Shown: piece after piece, positions 25,425 through 34,731 of the stretch | How the letters are laid out: each line of letters begins with the position of its first letter | How positions within the stretch are numbered: position 1 is the first letter of the stretch | Source of the DNA: a virus | DNA length: 64,000 nt | Virus record (IMG/VR): IMGVR_UViG_3300003937_000144 | Span: 30,020 to 94,019 of that record | Strand: one strand, 5' to 3' | The notes under the pieces: model-generated | Seen by the model: the letters and a program-made list of their open reading frames with translations, nothing else | Database searches by the model: none | What the model was told of the DNA's origin: nothing | Made by a program: the position numbers and the translations under genes

Positions 25425-26025
25425 AAATAAAGAGATATTAAAAAGACTTGATGGCTTTATTGAAAGTATCAAGGGCCTTGACATGTCTATTTTAGATATT
25501 AAAGAGCAAGGAGACAAGGGTAAAATATATGCCACCTCCAAAGAATATCTACAACTCGTATTAAATAAAGCTGAGAATAAACAATTTAGAGGGCCACCTG
25601 AAATGATGTGGGGTGTAGACTTATGTAACAATCATAAGTACGGTGGCGAATGGTTAATACTTGCAGAGGATGTAGGATTTAATTTTGCAAGAGAATTAGG
25701 TGCACAACAGAATGCATTGTTCATGTATTATCCTAAGGATGGTTATATAGGTTGGCATGATAATAGAGATGCTCCAGGATATACTATATTATTTAATTGG
25801 AGTGAGGGTGGAGATGCATTCTATAGATATCGTGATTGGAAAACTGGTAAGGTGCATACTATACATGACAGACCTGGTTGGACCTGTAAGACTGGTTGGT
25901 ATGGACCAGGTAAAGAGTCAACATTCCATTGCGCTATGACTAATGAACCAAGATGGAGTATAGCATTCTATGCACGTAATGAGACGATGAGAGATCTAAT
26001 CATTGATGAAATAGAAAATGACTAA
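25405..26025 (+). CDS. 2-oxoglutarate/Fe(II) oxygenase-like protein with HxN site
   Basis: The double-stranded beta-helix oxygenase fold is suggested by LFMYYPKDGYIGWHDNRDAP, then YTILFNWSEGGDAFYRY, a distal STFHCAMTNEPRWSIAFYAR with H175 and R183. In classical enzymes the iron is held by HxD...H. Here the first motif is H118-D-N120, so an Asn takes the place of the usual Asp. Members of this family are common in marine T4-like phages. The role would be hydroxylation of a protein or small molecule, if active. The gene is embedded in the glycosyltransferase block with overlaps on both sides. Confidence 0.7.
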   Translation: MREVLIKNKEILKRLDGFIESIKGLDMSILDIKEQGDKGKIYATSKEYLQLVLNKAENKQFRGPPEMMWGVDLCNNHKYGGEWLILAEDVGFNFARELGAQQNALFMYYPKDGYIGWHDNRDAPGYTILFNWSEGGDAFYRYRDWKTGKVHTIHDRPGWTCKTGWYGPGKESTFHCAMTNEPRWSIAFYARNETMRDLIIDEIEND

Positions 26026-27388
26026 AACAAAACTCATAAAATTTATAAAAGACAACAAACATAAATTTGTATTCTTTAATTATAGAGGTGGAATGGGTGG
26101 TGAAACCATTTGTAATCATCTAACACTAACAAATGATTACTTCTATAATGAAACTTTTAAGCAAGATATCATAGATAATAAGTCACACATATTCAGTGCC
26201 GAGCTAGATGATGGAGGTTCTAAGCCTGTAACAGATGCTTATGATACCGCAAATAGATCTAGGTTTAGAGATTGGATGTTCGGAGATTGGTTTATGCTAC
26301 ATTCATTATACGATAATTATAATTCTAATAATAATAACCTATGGGATGGTGAAAATATATTTCCACAGTATGATGATGTACATGGTGATAATGAATTTTA
26401 TGATAAACTATATGAGATATCAGATTCAATAGAACATAGAAATTCAAATCTAGGTGATATCAATTGTATTTTTGGTTGGGACAATAGAATTAATGATGGT
26501 AAATGGGACCATGAATGGAAAGATGTAGATCATGAATGCGATGAGGTATTAGAAAGATTTGCTGCACAAGATAAACCTTACTTGATTCGAACACATGGTA
26601 TAACCCCTTTTATGAAATTTTTAGGTGGTGCAAAGTTTATTGATATTGTTTGTAATGAATGGGAAAGGTATTGTACAAGTTTATCCGAAGCAAAAGTATT
26701 TGTTAATCCTATTAAAGGCAAAGAAGAAATAGCCGCTATGGTTAAACAGGTAATACATTGTTGGTCAATTGGACTCGAAGCAATTGGTGTAGATAATAAG
26801 AATCAACCAGTGGGTGGAGTGTCACCTATTATAACACATAGCGAGATGGAAGCAGAACTTAAAGAAAAATTTGTTTTAGATTATATAGGTGATGCGGAAG
26901 AGATATGTCTTAAGACAATAGGTGTTATAATAGATCCTGAAAAATATGAATTAAATTTAAATACTTTTAAAGATGCAACTGAATTAAATAAATTTGTTCA
27001 TGCGTTACAAATGTTTAGATCATATCCAAAGATGCTACCTTTTTTTATGAGAGATGAACTTACAAAATGGGATATGGGTGGACCATGGGGAACAAAGATT
27101 GAAGAGCCAAATCATAAAGGTGCATGGTGGCAAACAATATATAAGCATGAGCGATGGTGGTATGACATAATTAACCCACAATTATATAATATGCAAGATA
27201 TGTTTGATGGTGATTGGGTAGAAGAACAATTCGGAATGGATCCAAAACCTATAAGAGAAATGATGGCTAAATGGCATGAAGGCAATTGTAAGTTCTTAGA
27301 CGATATGCATATTACTAATTATCTTCCTAAGGCACCTTCAAAAGAAGCACAAGATATATACCATACACATCGAATAACGCCGTCATGA
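26018..27388 (+). CDS. P-loop-like protein of the GxGG family (possibly sulfotransferase-like)
   Basis: The 456-residue protein begins with a strand and loop VFFNYRGGMGGETICNHLT (residues 33-51). It resembles WTPGMGGDMIRTCL and WPPGTGGDFVRSCLY at the start of the genes at 44539 and 45198. A hydrophobic strand followed by a Gly-rich turn and a helix is what the phosphosulfate-binding loop of sulfotransferases looks like, so a sulfotransferase-like fold is possible. The later sequence is Trp- and Asp-rich (KGAWWQTIYKHERWWYD). No Walker B is clear. It overlaps the oxygenase before it and the glycosyltransferase after it, so it works in the same block. Confidence 0.5.
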   Translation: MTKTKLIKFIKDNKHKFVFFNYRGGMGGETICNHLTLTNDYFYNETFKQDIIDNKSHIFSAELDDGGSKPVTDAYDTANRSRFRDWMFGDWFMLHSLYDNYNSNNNNLWDGENIFPQYDDVHGDNEFYDKLYEISDSIEHRNSNLGDINCIFGWDNRINDGKWDHEWKDVDHECDEVLERFAAQDKPYLIRTHGITPFMKFLGGAKFIDIVCNEWERYCTSLSEAKVFVNPIKGKEEIAAMVKQVIHCWSIGLEAIGVDNKNQPVGGVSPIITHSEMEAELKEKFVLDYIGDAEEICLKTIGVIIDPEKYELNLNTFKDATELNKFVHALQMFRSYPKMLPFFMRDELTKWDMGGPWGTKIEEPNHKGAWWQTIYKHERWWYDIINPQLYNMQDMFDGDWVEEQFGMDPKPIREMMAKWHEGNCKFLDDMHITNYLPKAPSKEAQDIYHTHRITPS

Positions 27389-28044
27389 ATATAGTAACAG
27401 TTAAATGGGGTGACAAATATTCTGTTGATGATGTCAATAAATTGTATTATAGTTGCGTAGCTACTACTCATGAGAATGATATTCATTTTTATTGTTATAC
27501 AGATGATTCTATTGGGTTAAATCCTCATATAAATTGGTTACCTCTTATTGATATGGATCTAGATGGGGTATGGAATAAGTTATCATTGTTTAAGCCGGGT
27601 ATGTTACCAGAAGGTAAGTGGTTATATTTAGACTTAGATGTAATTATACAAGGTAGATTAGATGAGATCTATATGCAAAATCAGTTTACAATGGTTAAAT
27701 GCTATTGGAAACCTATAGAAGTTCTTCGCCCTGATTGGGTATTTGAAGGCAGAACTATAAGAGATCATGATATAAACTCTTCTGTTATGTTGTTTCATAA
27801 TGATGAGAACCATCATATATGGGAACACTTTTGGGAATCACCTGATGATTATATGATGGCTTATCCAGGAATAGATGGGTTTATATATTGTGAAGGCTTT
27901 GCCCCTAACAATTATTGGAAACAAGGTAGGATATATTCAAAGTACTATGGAATTAAAGAAGAGTCATGGTATAATCCACCTGATGAGCCTTATTATTTAG
28001 AAACAGCTGCAATCTGTTTACTTAACGGACCCCTTAAGATATAA
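27385..28044 (+). CDS. GT-A glycosyltransferase-like protein (KWGDKY family)
   Basis: This protein of 219 residues starts NIVTVKWGDKYSVDDVNKLY, a hallmark shared with the gene at 47365 (FFTFKWGDKYGPEYVNRLYA). D83-L-D85 in WLYLDLDVII is the DxD motif, and SSVMLFHND near residue 131 fits the second conserved loop of these enzymes. It would move a hexose or similar from a nucleotide sugar. The stop codon lies inside a late promoter box (28040-28047), which marks the end of the block and the start of the next fibre set. Confidence 0.7.
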   Translation: MNIVTVKWGDKYSVDDVNKLYYSCVATTHENDIHFYCYTDDSIGLNPHINWLPLIDMDLDGVWNKLSLFKPGMLPEGKWLYLDLDVIIQGRLDEIYMQNQFTMVKCYWKPIEVLRPDWVFEGRTIRDHDINSSVMLFHNDENHHIWEHFWESPDDYMMAYPGIDGFIYCEGFAPNNYWKQGRIYSKYYGIKEESWYNPPDEPYYLETAAICLLNGPLKI

Positions 28045-28047
28045 ATA
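28040..28047 (+). promoter_or_regulatory. T4-type late promoter TATAAATA, first of a tandem pair
   Basis: A perfect box that contains the stop codon of the glycosyltransferase gene. It lies 84 bases before the fibre ATG at 28132. Confidence 0.65.
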
Positions 28048-28075
28048 AAGCTATAAGGATTGAATATTCAATTAT

Positions 28076-28083
28076 TATAAATA
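28076..28083 (+). promoter_or_regulatory. T4-type late promoter TATAAATA, second of a tandem pair
   Basis: Perfect box 48 bases before the ATG at 28132. Two boxes 36 bases apart in front of the largest fibre genes suggest strong late expression. Confidence 0.75.
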
Positions 28084-28131
28084 AAGACAACGGTGGTTAT
28101 ATAATCATCACAATAAAATTAGAGCATAGAT

Positions 28132-28410
28132 ATGGCTGGTACTGTAGTAAAAATCAAGCAGTCCTCTGTTGCAGGTAAAGTACCTTCAGCGAGTGACTTA
28201 CAACAAGGCGAATTAGCACTTAACACGGCTGATGTCAAGCTATACTCAAAGAACGGATCAGGAGAAGTCATTACGTTAGCGGCGGGGGCTAGTACGTTTA
28301 CTCAAACATTTGATATGGGTAACCATGCTGGAGATGTAATATTAGACGGCGGTGATTATAATGATTCAATTTATGTAACACAGGGTTCATATGACGGCGG
28401 GGGAGCATAA
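28132..28410 (+). CDS. Short fibre protein or fibre adaptor
   Basis: This 92-residue protein carries the common fibre attachment-type motif KIKQSSVAGKVPSASDLQQG followed by ELALNTADVKLYSKNGSGEV. This motif typically begins long phage fibres. Here it stands alone and ends with a Gly/Asp-rich segment (DYNDSIYVTQGSYDGGGA). It may be a detached head domain or a short separate fibre. The next fibre gene starts three bases later. Confidence 0.65.
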   Translation: MAGTVVKIKQSSVAGKVPSASDLQQGELALNTADVKLYSKNGSGEVITLAAGASTFTQTFDMGNHAGDVILDGGDYNDSIYVTQGSYDGGGA

Positions 28411-28413
28411 GAT

Positions 28414-30945
28414 ATGGCAACAATATTTAAGATAAGAAGAGATACGGCGGCCAATTGGGCGTCTGGCAATCCTACCCTAGCAGCGGGAGAAATGGGTCTT
28501 GACCAAACAAATAACTTCATCAAAATGGGTGATGGCTCAACTGCTTGGAATTCGTTAGCCCAATTCACACAAAACATTGAGAACGTAGAGGATTTAGTAG
28601 GTGCAATGGTCACCTCAAATACTGAAACATTTATTACAGTAACCTACGATGACTCAGATGGAACACTAGATTTCGTTGTTCCAGTATTAGATGAAGACAA
28701 CTTATCAACAGATTCCGCAACACATTTAGCTACACAACAAAGTATTAAAGCATACGTGGATGGACAAACCCACTTAAGCTTACTTGACGAAGACAATATG
28801 GCATCTAACAGTGCTACGCAAGCCGCTTCTCAACAATCAATCAAAGCTTATGTGGATGCACAAGTAGATACAGAAGATACCCTTGCTGAATTAGATGATG
28901 TTACTCTTACAACTCCAGCAGATGGTTCCCTATTACTTTATGATACTGGCAACTCAGTTTGGATTGACAATATCATGTCAGGTGATGCTACTCTATCAGA
29001 CACTGGTGCTATAACACTTGCAACAGTTAATTCAAATACTGGTGCAATTGGTTCATCAACAGCTATTCCAATTATTACAACTAACGCCAAGGGTTTAGTT
29101 ACAGCAGTAAGCACGGCAAGTATTACAACATCATTAACGGTTGGAGCTGATTCAGGTTCTAATGATGCAGTAGCTCTAGCCACTGATACATTAGATTTCT
29201 CAGGTGGTACAGGTATTGATACAACAGTTTCTGATAATGATATCTCAATTGCTATCGACGCTACTGTTGCTACATTAGCTGGTTCACAAACATTAACAAA
29301 TAAAACATTAACTAGTCCAGTTCTAAATACGGGTGTTAGTGGTACTGCGGTTAAAGATGAAGATAATATGGCGAGTAATTCTGCCACTCATCTTGCTACT
29401 CAACAATCTATTAAAGCATATGTTGATAGCGTAGCGGATGCTCAAGATAATACAGATGAAATAACAGAAGGTTCAACTAACTTATATTTCACTAACGCAA
29501 GAGCTAGAGCTGCGGTATCTGTTACAGATGCGGGTGGCGATGGTTCATTAGCATATAACTCTTCAACAGGTGTTATCACATATACAGGCCCAAGTGCTGC
29601 AGAAGCCAGAGCACATATTAGTGTTACTGATGCTGGTGGTGATGGTTCAGCTGCATACAATAGTTCAACTGGTGTTATAACTTATACTGGTCCAAGTGCC
29701 GCAGAGGTTAGAGCTCATATAAGTGCTGGTACTGGCGTTGCAATTTCAAATGGTGCAATATCTATTGGACAAGCAGTAGCCACAAGTTCTGATGTTCAAT
29801 TTGCTGACCTAGTATTAAGTGGTGATTTAACTATTAATGGTACTACTACAACAGTTGCCTCAACTAACACTACACATACAGATGCATTAATTGAATATGC
29901 TACTGGTACCACAGGTACACCGGCTAATGATGCTGGTATTGTTATTGAACGTGGTGATCAGAATAATGCATTCATCGGTTATGATGAGAGTGCAGACGAA
30001 TTTACTATGGGTACAGGTTCATTTACAGGTGCTTCAACCGGTAACTTAACAATTACAACTGGTACCCTTAATGTTGGTCAAGTAAAAGCCACATCGATGG
30101 CTTTGACAGGAGCTGTTACAACTAATTCCACATTTGATGGACGAGATGTAGCAACCGATGGTGCTAAGCTAGATAATATTGAAGCTTCAGCAACAGCTGA
30201 CCAAACAGGTGCACAAATTAAAGTATTATATGAAGCAGAATCTTCAGCATTTACAGATGCACAATTTACTAAGCTAGCTAATATTGAAACTGCAGCTGAT
30301 GTAACCGATGCAACAAATGTTAATGCTGCTGGTGCTCTTATGTTATCAGATACTTCAACCTCTGGTTTGGGTATTGTTGTTGATGAAGATAACTTAGTAT
30401 CAGATAGTGCTACTAAAGTACCTACTCAACAAAGTGTTAAAGCATATGTCGATGCTGGATTAGCAGCACAAAATCACCTAAATGAAATGTTAGGTAATAT
30501 GGATGACATAGATAATGGTACAACATTTGTTAAAACAGCAAACAACTTTACAGATGCTTTAAAGACTTCATTAGATACAATGGAAGACAATGCAGATGTC
30601 ACAGATGCTACTAATGTAGCGGCTGCTGGCGCTGTAATGGAATCAGGTGATACAGCTTCGGCTAAGATACCTGCTGGAACAACGGCACAGAGAGACGGTT
30701 CACCGAGTGCAGGTTATTTCAGATGGAATACAACATCCGGTGGTGCTGAGATATTTGACGGCACTTCTTGGGGATTAGTAGGTGGTGGTAACACTACCGG
30801 AAAGGCGGTATGGGAACATAGTTATACAGTTGCAGAAGATTATGAAGTAACTTCTGGTAACAACGCATTAACAGCGGGACCAATTACCATTAATACTGGC
30901 TATTCAGTCACTGTTCCTTCGGGATCATCGTGGGTGATAGTTTAA
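28414..30945 (+). CDS. Long tail fibre protein
   Basis: The 843-residue protein starts with the fibre N-terminal motif TIFKIRRDTAANWASGNPTL then AAGEMGLDQTNNFIKMGDGS, which normally binds the baseplate. It has at least four copies of a D-E-D-N-x-x-S-x-S-A-T unit followed by QQSIKAYVD or QQSVKAYVD. It also has two near-identical GDGS..YNSSTGVITYTGPSA units near residues 365-430 and ANIETAADVTDATN-like joints. The C-terminus (HSYTVAEDYEVTSGNNALTA) differs and may be the receptor-binding tip. No enzyme domain is seen. It lies between two other fibre genes that share repeats with it. Confidence 0.8.
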   Translation: MATIFKIRRDTAANWASGNPTLAAGEMGLDQTNNFIKMGDGSTAWNSLAQFTQNIENVEDLVGAMVTSNTETFITVTYDDSDGTLDFVVPVLDEDNLSTDSATHLATQQSIKAYVDGQTHLSLLDEDNMASNSATQAASQQSIKAYVDAQVDTEDTLAELDDVTLTTPADGSLLLYDTGNSVWIDNIMSGDATLSDTGAITLATVNSNTGAIGSSTAIPIITTNAKGLVTAVSTASITTSLTVGADSGSNDAVALATDTLDFSGGTGIDTTVSDNDISIAIDATVATLAGSQTLTNKTLTSPVLNTGVSGTAVKDEDNMASNSATHLATQQSIKAYVDSVADAQDNTDEITEGSTNLYFTNARARAAVSVTDAGGDGSLAYNSSTGVITYTGPSAAEARAHISVTDAGGDGSAAYNSSTGVITYTGPSAAEVRAHISAGTGVAISNGAISIGQAVATSSDVQFADLVLSGDLTINGTTTTVASTNTTHTDALIEYATGTTGTPANDAGIVIERGDQNNAFIGYDESADEFTMGTGSFTGASTGNLTITTGTLNVGQVKATSMALTGAVTTNSTFDGRDVATDGAKLDNIEASATADQTGAQIKVLYEAESSAFTDAQFTKLANIETAADVTDATNVNAAGALMLSDTSTSGLGIVVDEDNLVSDSATKVPTQQSVKAYVDAGLAAQNHLNEMLGNMDDIDNGTTFVKTANNFTDALKTSLDTMEDNADVTDATNVAAAGAVMESGDTASAKIPAGTTAQRDGSPSAGYFRWNTTSGGAEIFDGTSWGLVGGGNTTGKAVWEHSYTVAEDYEVTSGNNALTAGPITINTGYSVTVPSGSSWVIV

Positions 30946-30963
30946 TTTTTTAGGAGACGATAA

Positions 30964-33243
30964 ATGTCGAAATTAAAACTAAAGGGTGACTCAGGCGGAA
31001 CTGGTGTATTTACATTAACTTCTCCTAACTCAAACACCGATAGAACAATTACTTTACCAGATGATACTGGTAATATTTTAACTTCAGCACAAACTACGGT
31101 AGCTGCATCATCGTGGGTTATTGATGAAGATAACATGGCAAGTGATTTAGCAACAAAAGTACCTACACAGCAATCCGTCAAAGCTTATGTAGATGCTCAA
31201 ATTAGCGCTGAAAACACACTAGCTGAAGACAACGATGTTAACCTTACCTCACCAGGTGATGGTGCATTATTAATATATGATACAGGTACATCAACATGGC
31301 GCGATGGTGCTATGTCTGGTGATGCAACGATTAGTGATACAGGTGCTTTAACAATTGCTAATGATGCTATCGATAGTCAACACTATGCTGCTGATTCAAT
31401 CGATGCAGAACATTATGCTGCAGGTTCAGTTGATGGAACTGCTATAGCAAACGATGCTGTTGATAGTCAACATATAGCTGCGGATAGTATTGATGCAGAA
31501 CATTATGCTGCTGGTTCAGTAGATGGCACAGCAATAGGTAATGACCAAGTTGATAGCCAACACTACGTAGCAGGTTCAATTGATAACGAACACTTAGCAG
31601 CGAACTCGGTTGATTCCGACAACTATGTTGATGCTTCAATTGATCTAGCCCATATGAGTGTAAACTCAATTGATTCAGATCAATATGTGGACGGTTCAAT
31701 TGATACAATACATATTGCAGCAAGTAATATAACAAACGCTTTGATGGCAGATGATGCTATTGATTCAGCAGAGATTGCTGATGGTGCGGTTGATCTAGTT
31801 CATATGAGTCCAAACTCAGTGGATAGTGACCAATACGTTGACGGATCTATTGATACAGTTCATATTGGAGCAGATCAAATCACTGCAGCTTTGATTGCAG
31901 ATGATGTAATTAATAGTGAGCACATTGTTGCAGACTCTATTGATGCGGAACATCTAGCACCAAACTCAGTTAACACTGATGCTATTATTGATGCTGCTGT
32001 AAGAACAGCTCATATACAAGCTGATAATATTACATCGGCACTTATTGCTGATGACCAAATTGATTCAGAACATATTGTAGATGCTTCAGTCGATCTAGCC
32101 CATATGGCGGCTAACTCTGTAGATAGTGACCAATACGTTGATGGTTCAGTGGATAATGTTCACTTAGCTAACTCTGCTATTACAGTTTCAGATGGTTCAA
32201 ACACAACAGCTATATCACTCGGAGGCACTGCTACTTTCGCCGGTACGGCCAACGAGGTTACAGTTGCTGAAAGTTCAGGAACGATCACTGTAGGTTTACC
32301 AGATAATGTAACAATTGCTGGTAACTTAACTGTATCAGGTACAAACACTTCAGTTAGTTCAACAACTATCGAAGTTGCTGATCCATTACTACACTTAGCA
32401 ACAACCAATAATGCTGCGGACGCAGTTGATATTGGTATGTATGGTTTGTATGATACATCAGGTTCATTAGACCTTTATGGTGGTATCTTTAGGGATGCTT
32501 CTGATTCAGGTAAGTGGAATATATTTAAAGACTTACAAGCTGCTCCAACTACAACGGTTAATAAATCGGGTACTGGATATGCAGTTGGTACATTAGTATC
32601 AAACCTTGAAGGTGATGTTACTGGTGATGTAACAGGTGACTTAACTGGTACAGCTTCATTAGCAACAAGCATTACGCTTACAGCTAATGACTCAACTGAT
32701 GAGACCGTTTATCCGGTATTTGTTGATGGTGCTACAGGTACACAGGGTCTTGAAACTGATACTGGATTATCATATAATCCTTCATCAGGTAACTTAGTTA
32801 TCGGTGGTACGGTTGATGGTCGTGATCTACAAACTGATGGTACTAAATTAGATACTATTGAAACTAGTGCGACAGCAGACCAAACAAATGCAGAGATAAG
32901 AACAGCTGTTGAAGCTGCGTCTGATTCAAATGTGTTTACCGATGCTGACCATAGTAAACTGAATGCTATTGAAGCTTCAGCTACTGCGGACCAGTCAAAT
33001 GCTGAGATTAGAGCGGCAGTAGAAGCGGCAAGTGATTCAAATGTATTCACAGATGCCGACCATACTAAATTAAATGCAATTGAAGCTTCTGCAACGGCTG
33101 ATCAAACAGCTGCAGAGATTTTAACTGCTATTAAAACAGTTGATGGTGCAGGTTCTGGTTTAGATTCTGACTTGCTAGATGGTCAATCCGGTGCTCATTA
33201 CCGTGTTGATATCTACAACGCAGCAGGTTCACTACTTAACTAA
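30964..33243 (+). CDS. Tail fibre protein with 27 tandem decapeptide repeats
   Basis: Residues 1-130 repeat elements of the previous fibre (WVIDEDNMASDLATKVPTQQ). Residues 135-404 are 27 tandem ten-residue units with consensus S-[IV]-D-x-x-H-[IY]-x-A-[DNG], probably a regular beta-structured shaft. Later sections hold two long repeats around LDTIETSATADQ, TNAEIRTAVEAASDSNVFTD and LNAIEASATADQ. The end, DIYNAAGSLLN, matches the end of the appendage protein at 19058. The gene stops 15 bases before a strong terminator, so it closes the fibre operon. The AGGAG ribosome-binding site is well placed. Confidence 0.8.
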   Translation: MSKLKLKGDSGGTGVFTLTSPNSNTDRTITLPDDTGNILTSAQTTVAASSWVIDEDNMASDLATKVPTQQSVKAYVDAQISAENTLAEDNDVNLTSPGDGALLIYDTGTSTWRDGAMSGDATISDTGALTIANDAIDSQHYAADSIDAEHYAAGSVDGTAIANDAVDSQHIAADSIDAEHYAAGSVDGTAIGNDQVDSQHYVAGSIDNEHLAANSVDSDNYVDASIDLAHMSVNSIDSDQYVDGSIDTIHIAASNITNALMADDAIDSAEIADGAVDLVHMSPNSVDSDQYVDGSIDTVHIGADQITAALIADDVINSEHIVADSIDAEHLAPNSVNTDAIIDAAVRTAHIQADNITSALIADDQIDSEHIVDASVDLAHMAANSVDSDQYVDGSVDNVHLANSAITVSDGSNTTAISLGGTATFAGTANEVTVAESSGTITVGLPDNVTIAGNLTVSGTNTSVSSTTIEVADPLLHLATTNNAADAVDIGMYGLYDTSGSLDLYGGIFRDASDSGKWNIFKDLQAAPTTTVNKSGTGYAVGTLVSNLEGDVTGDVTGDLTGTASLATSITLTANDSTDETVYPVFVDGATGTQGLETDTGLSYNPSSGNLVIGGTVDGRDLQTDGTKLDTIETSATADQTNAEIRTAVEAASDSNVFTDADHSKLNAIEASATADQSNAEIRAAVEAASDSNVFTDADHTKLNAIEASATADQTAAEILTAIKTVDGAGSGLDSDLLDGQSGAHYRVDIYNAAGSLLN
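31366..32175 (+). repeat. 27 tandem 30-bp units coding decapeptides
   Basis: Units run without a gap, for example AIDSQHYAAD, SIDAEHYAAG, SVDGTAIAND and SVDSDQYVDG. A three-unit group (SQHYAAD/AEHYAAG/GTAI) is repeated early, and SDQYVDG recurs four times, which points to growth by duplication of several units at once. Confidence 0.92.
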
Positions 33244-33258
33244 TAAGTAAAATTCTAA

Positions 33259-33280
33259 GGGCTCTTCGGAGCCCTTTTTT
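33259..33280 (+). terminator. Rho-independent terminator after the fibre genes
   Basis: GGGCTC (33259-33264), TTCG loop, GAGCCC (33269-33274), followed by six T. A stable UUCG tetraloop hairpin closes the fibre operon and separates it from the radical-SAM island. Confidence 0.95.
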
Positions 33281-33284
33281 ATTA

Positions 33285-33292
33285 TATAAATA
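33285..33292 (+). promoter_or_regulatory. T4-type late promoter TATAAATA for the radical-SAM island
   Basis: A perfect box placed right after the terminator and five bases before the ATG at 33298. T4 spacing would give a leaderless transcript. Confidence 0.85.
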
Positions 33293-33297
33293 TTGTT

Positions 33298-34731
33298 ATG
33301 AAAACAAGTGATACTTTTTGTGCCCTTCCATGGGTACACCTCTCAACAAGACCGAATGGACATATGCGGGTATGTTGTACAGCAAATGCTTCCGGCGTTC
33401 AGAACCCAGACTCTCAAGATAAGATAGAATCAGACATTGGCATTTTAAAGAATGATGATGGTATGCCTTCTAATCTTGCCAACACATCATTAGCTGATGC
33501 TTGGAATAATAACTATATGAGAGGAACACGTAAAGCAATGATGCGTGGTGAAAAGCCTGCAAGTTGTATTAAATGTTATAAAGAAGAAGATGCAGGACAT
33601 AGATCCAAGAGGATGTGGGAGACCGATAAATGGATTAAGAAACTTGGTATAGAGTCAGTATTAGAAGGATATGATCCAGAGACTGGTACAGTGCCACCAC
33701 AAATCCGATACGTGGATCTTCGCCTTGGGTCTAAGTGTCAGTTAGCTTGTGTTATGTGTTCACCTAATGATTCATCGGGTTGGATAGTAGAACATAAAAA
33801 GATACATCCTAAATTAAAGAACGATAATCTAGAAAAAACAATGCGTTGGGAGAAGGAGACAGGTAAATTAGCCTTTGTAGGTGGTAGTTATGCGTGGCAT
33901 AAAAAGAATCCAATGTTCTTTGATGAACTCTATGAACAGATACCTAAGCTAAAACAATTATATTGGGCAGGTGGTGAACCACTTGTTATGAAAGAACATT
34001 ACTTTTTATTGCAACAAATCATTGATGATGGTTATGCAAGTGAGATTGAAGTGAGATATAACTCAAACGGAATGGAGTGGGAGCCTGAGCTCTTTGACTT
34101 ATGGAAGCATTTTAAGGAAGTTATATTTCATTTCTCTATTGATGACATGGAAGATAGGTTACATTATATAAGATATCCTGCAACATTCGACCATCTCACT
34201 ATGAAAATGAGGGAGTTAGATAATTATCCTCATGGAAACCTTAGGCTAACTACTGCTTATACTATACAGCTACTTAATATATGGTCTATACCAGATTTTG
34301 TTAGGTGGAAATTAACAAACAAATGGAAACTATTAAATCAATGGCCGCAAGGTGGAGGTATGATTGATAATCATTTGGCATATTGGCCGCCCCAATTAAA
34401 TTGTAAAGCATTGCCATTAGACTTTAAAAAGAAAGTAACTGAAAAGTATGAGGCTTTCTATCCATGGTTAGAAGAGAACTGGGAATTATCTGGCGCACCT
34501 AGCAAAGAATTATTCATGGAAAACAATTATACAATAAACCGTCTTAAAGGGATTGCATCATTTATGAATGCAGAAGATTGGTCAGTACGATTGCCTGAAA
34601 CTGCTGAATGGTGTTATAGAGTTGCAGAAGAAAGAAGTCTAGACTTTGATAAGATCTTTCCAGAGTTATCTTGGTTACAAGATTATCATACGCCCCACGA
34701 AGATTTTCCGTTAGTAATTAATACTTCTTAA
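33298..34731 (+). CDS. Radical-SAM protein with N-terminal Cys-rich twitch-like domain, copy 1
   Basis: At 477 residues this is the longest member of a six-gene family. The N-terminal domain has C8 in FCALPWVHL, a C26-C27 pair and C90-x2-C93, the pattern of a twitch/SPASM-type auxiliary cluster placed before the catalytic domain. The core follows: C147-QLA-C151-VM-C154 binds the catalytic 4Fe-4S cluster and GGEP (225-228) contacts SAM. Radical-SAM enzymes form a 5'-deoxyadenosyl radical; no substrate can be read from sequence. It has its own late promoter just after the fibre terminator and leads the enzyme island. Its 3' end overlaps the PP-loop gene on the other strand by 14 bases. Confidence 0.85.
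   Translation: MKTSDTFCALPWVHLSTRPNGHMRVCCTANASGVQNPDSQDKIESDIGILKNDDGMPSNLANTSLADAWNNNYMRGTRKAMMRGEKPASCIKCYKEEDAGHRSKRMWETDKWIKKLGIESVLEGYDPETGTVPPQIRYVDLRLGSKCQLACVMCSPNDSSGWIVEHKKIHPKLKNDNLEKTMRWEKETGKLAFVGGSYAWHKKNPMFFDELYEQIPKLKQLYWAGGEPLVMKEHYFLLQQIIDDGYASEIEVRYNSNGMEWEPELFDLWKHFKEVIFHFSIDDMEDRLHYIRYPATFDHLTMKMRELDNYPHGNLRLTTAYTIQLLNIWSIPDFVRWKLTNKWKLLNQWPQGGGMIDNHLAYWPPQLNCKALPLDFKKKVTEKYEAFYPWLEENWELSGAPSKELFMENNYTINRLKGIASFMNAEDWSVRLPETAEWCYRVAEERSLDFDKIFPELSWLQDYHTPHEDFPLVINTS

Noticed and set aside
31366-32175. Tandem 30-bp repeats resembling a CRISPR array
   Set aside because: No spacers; the units are contiguous in-frame codons of a fibre protein with variable third positions.
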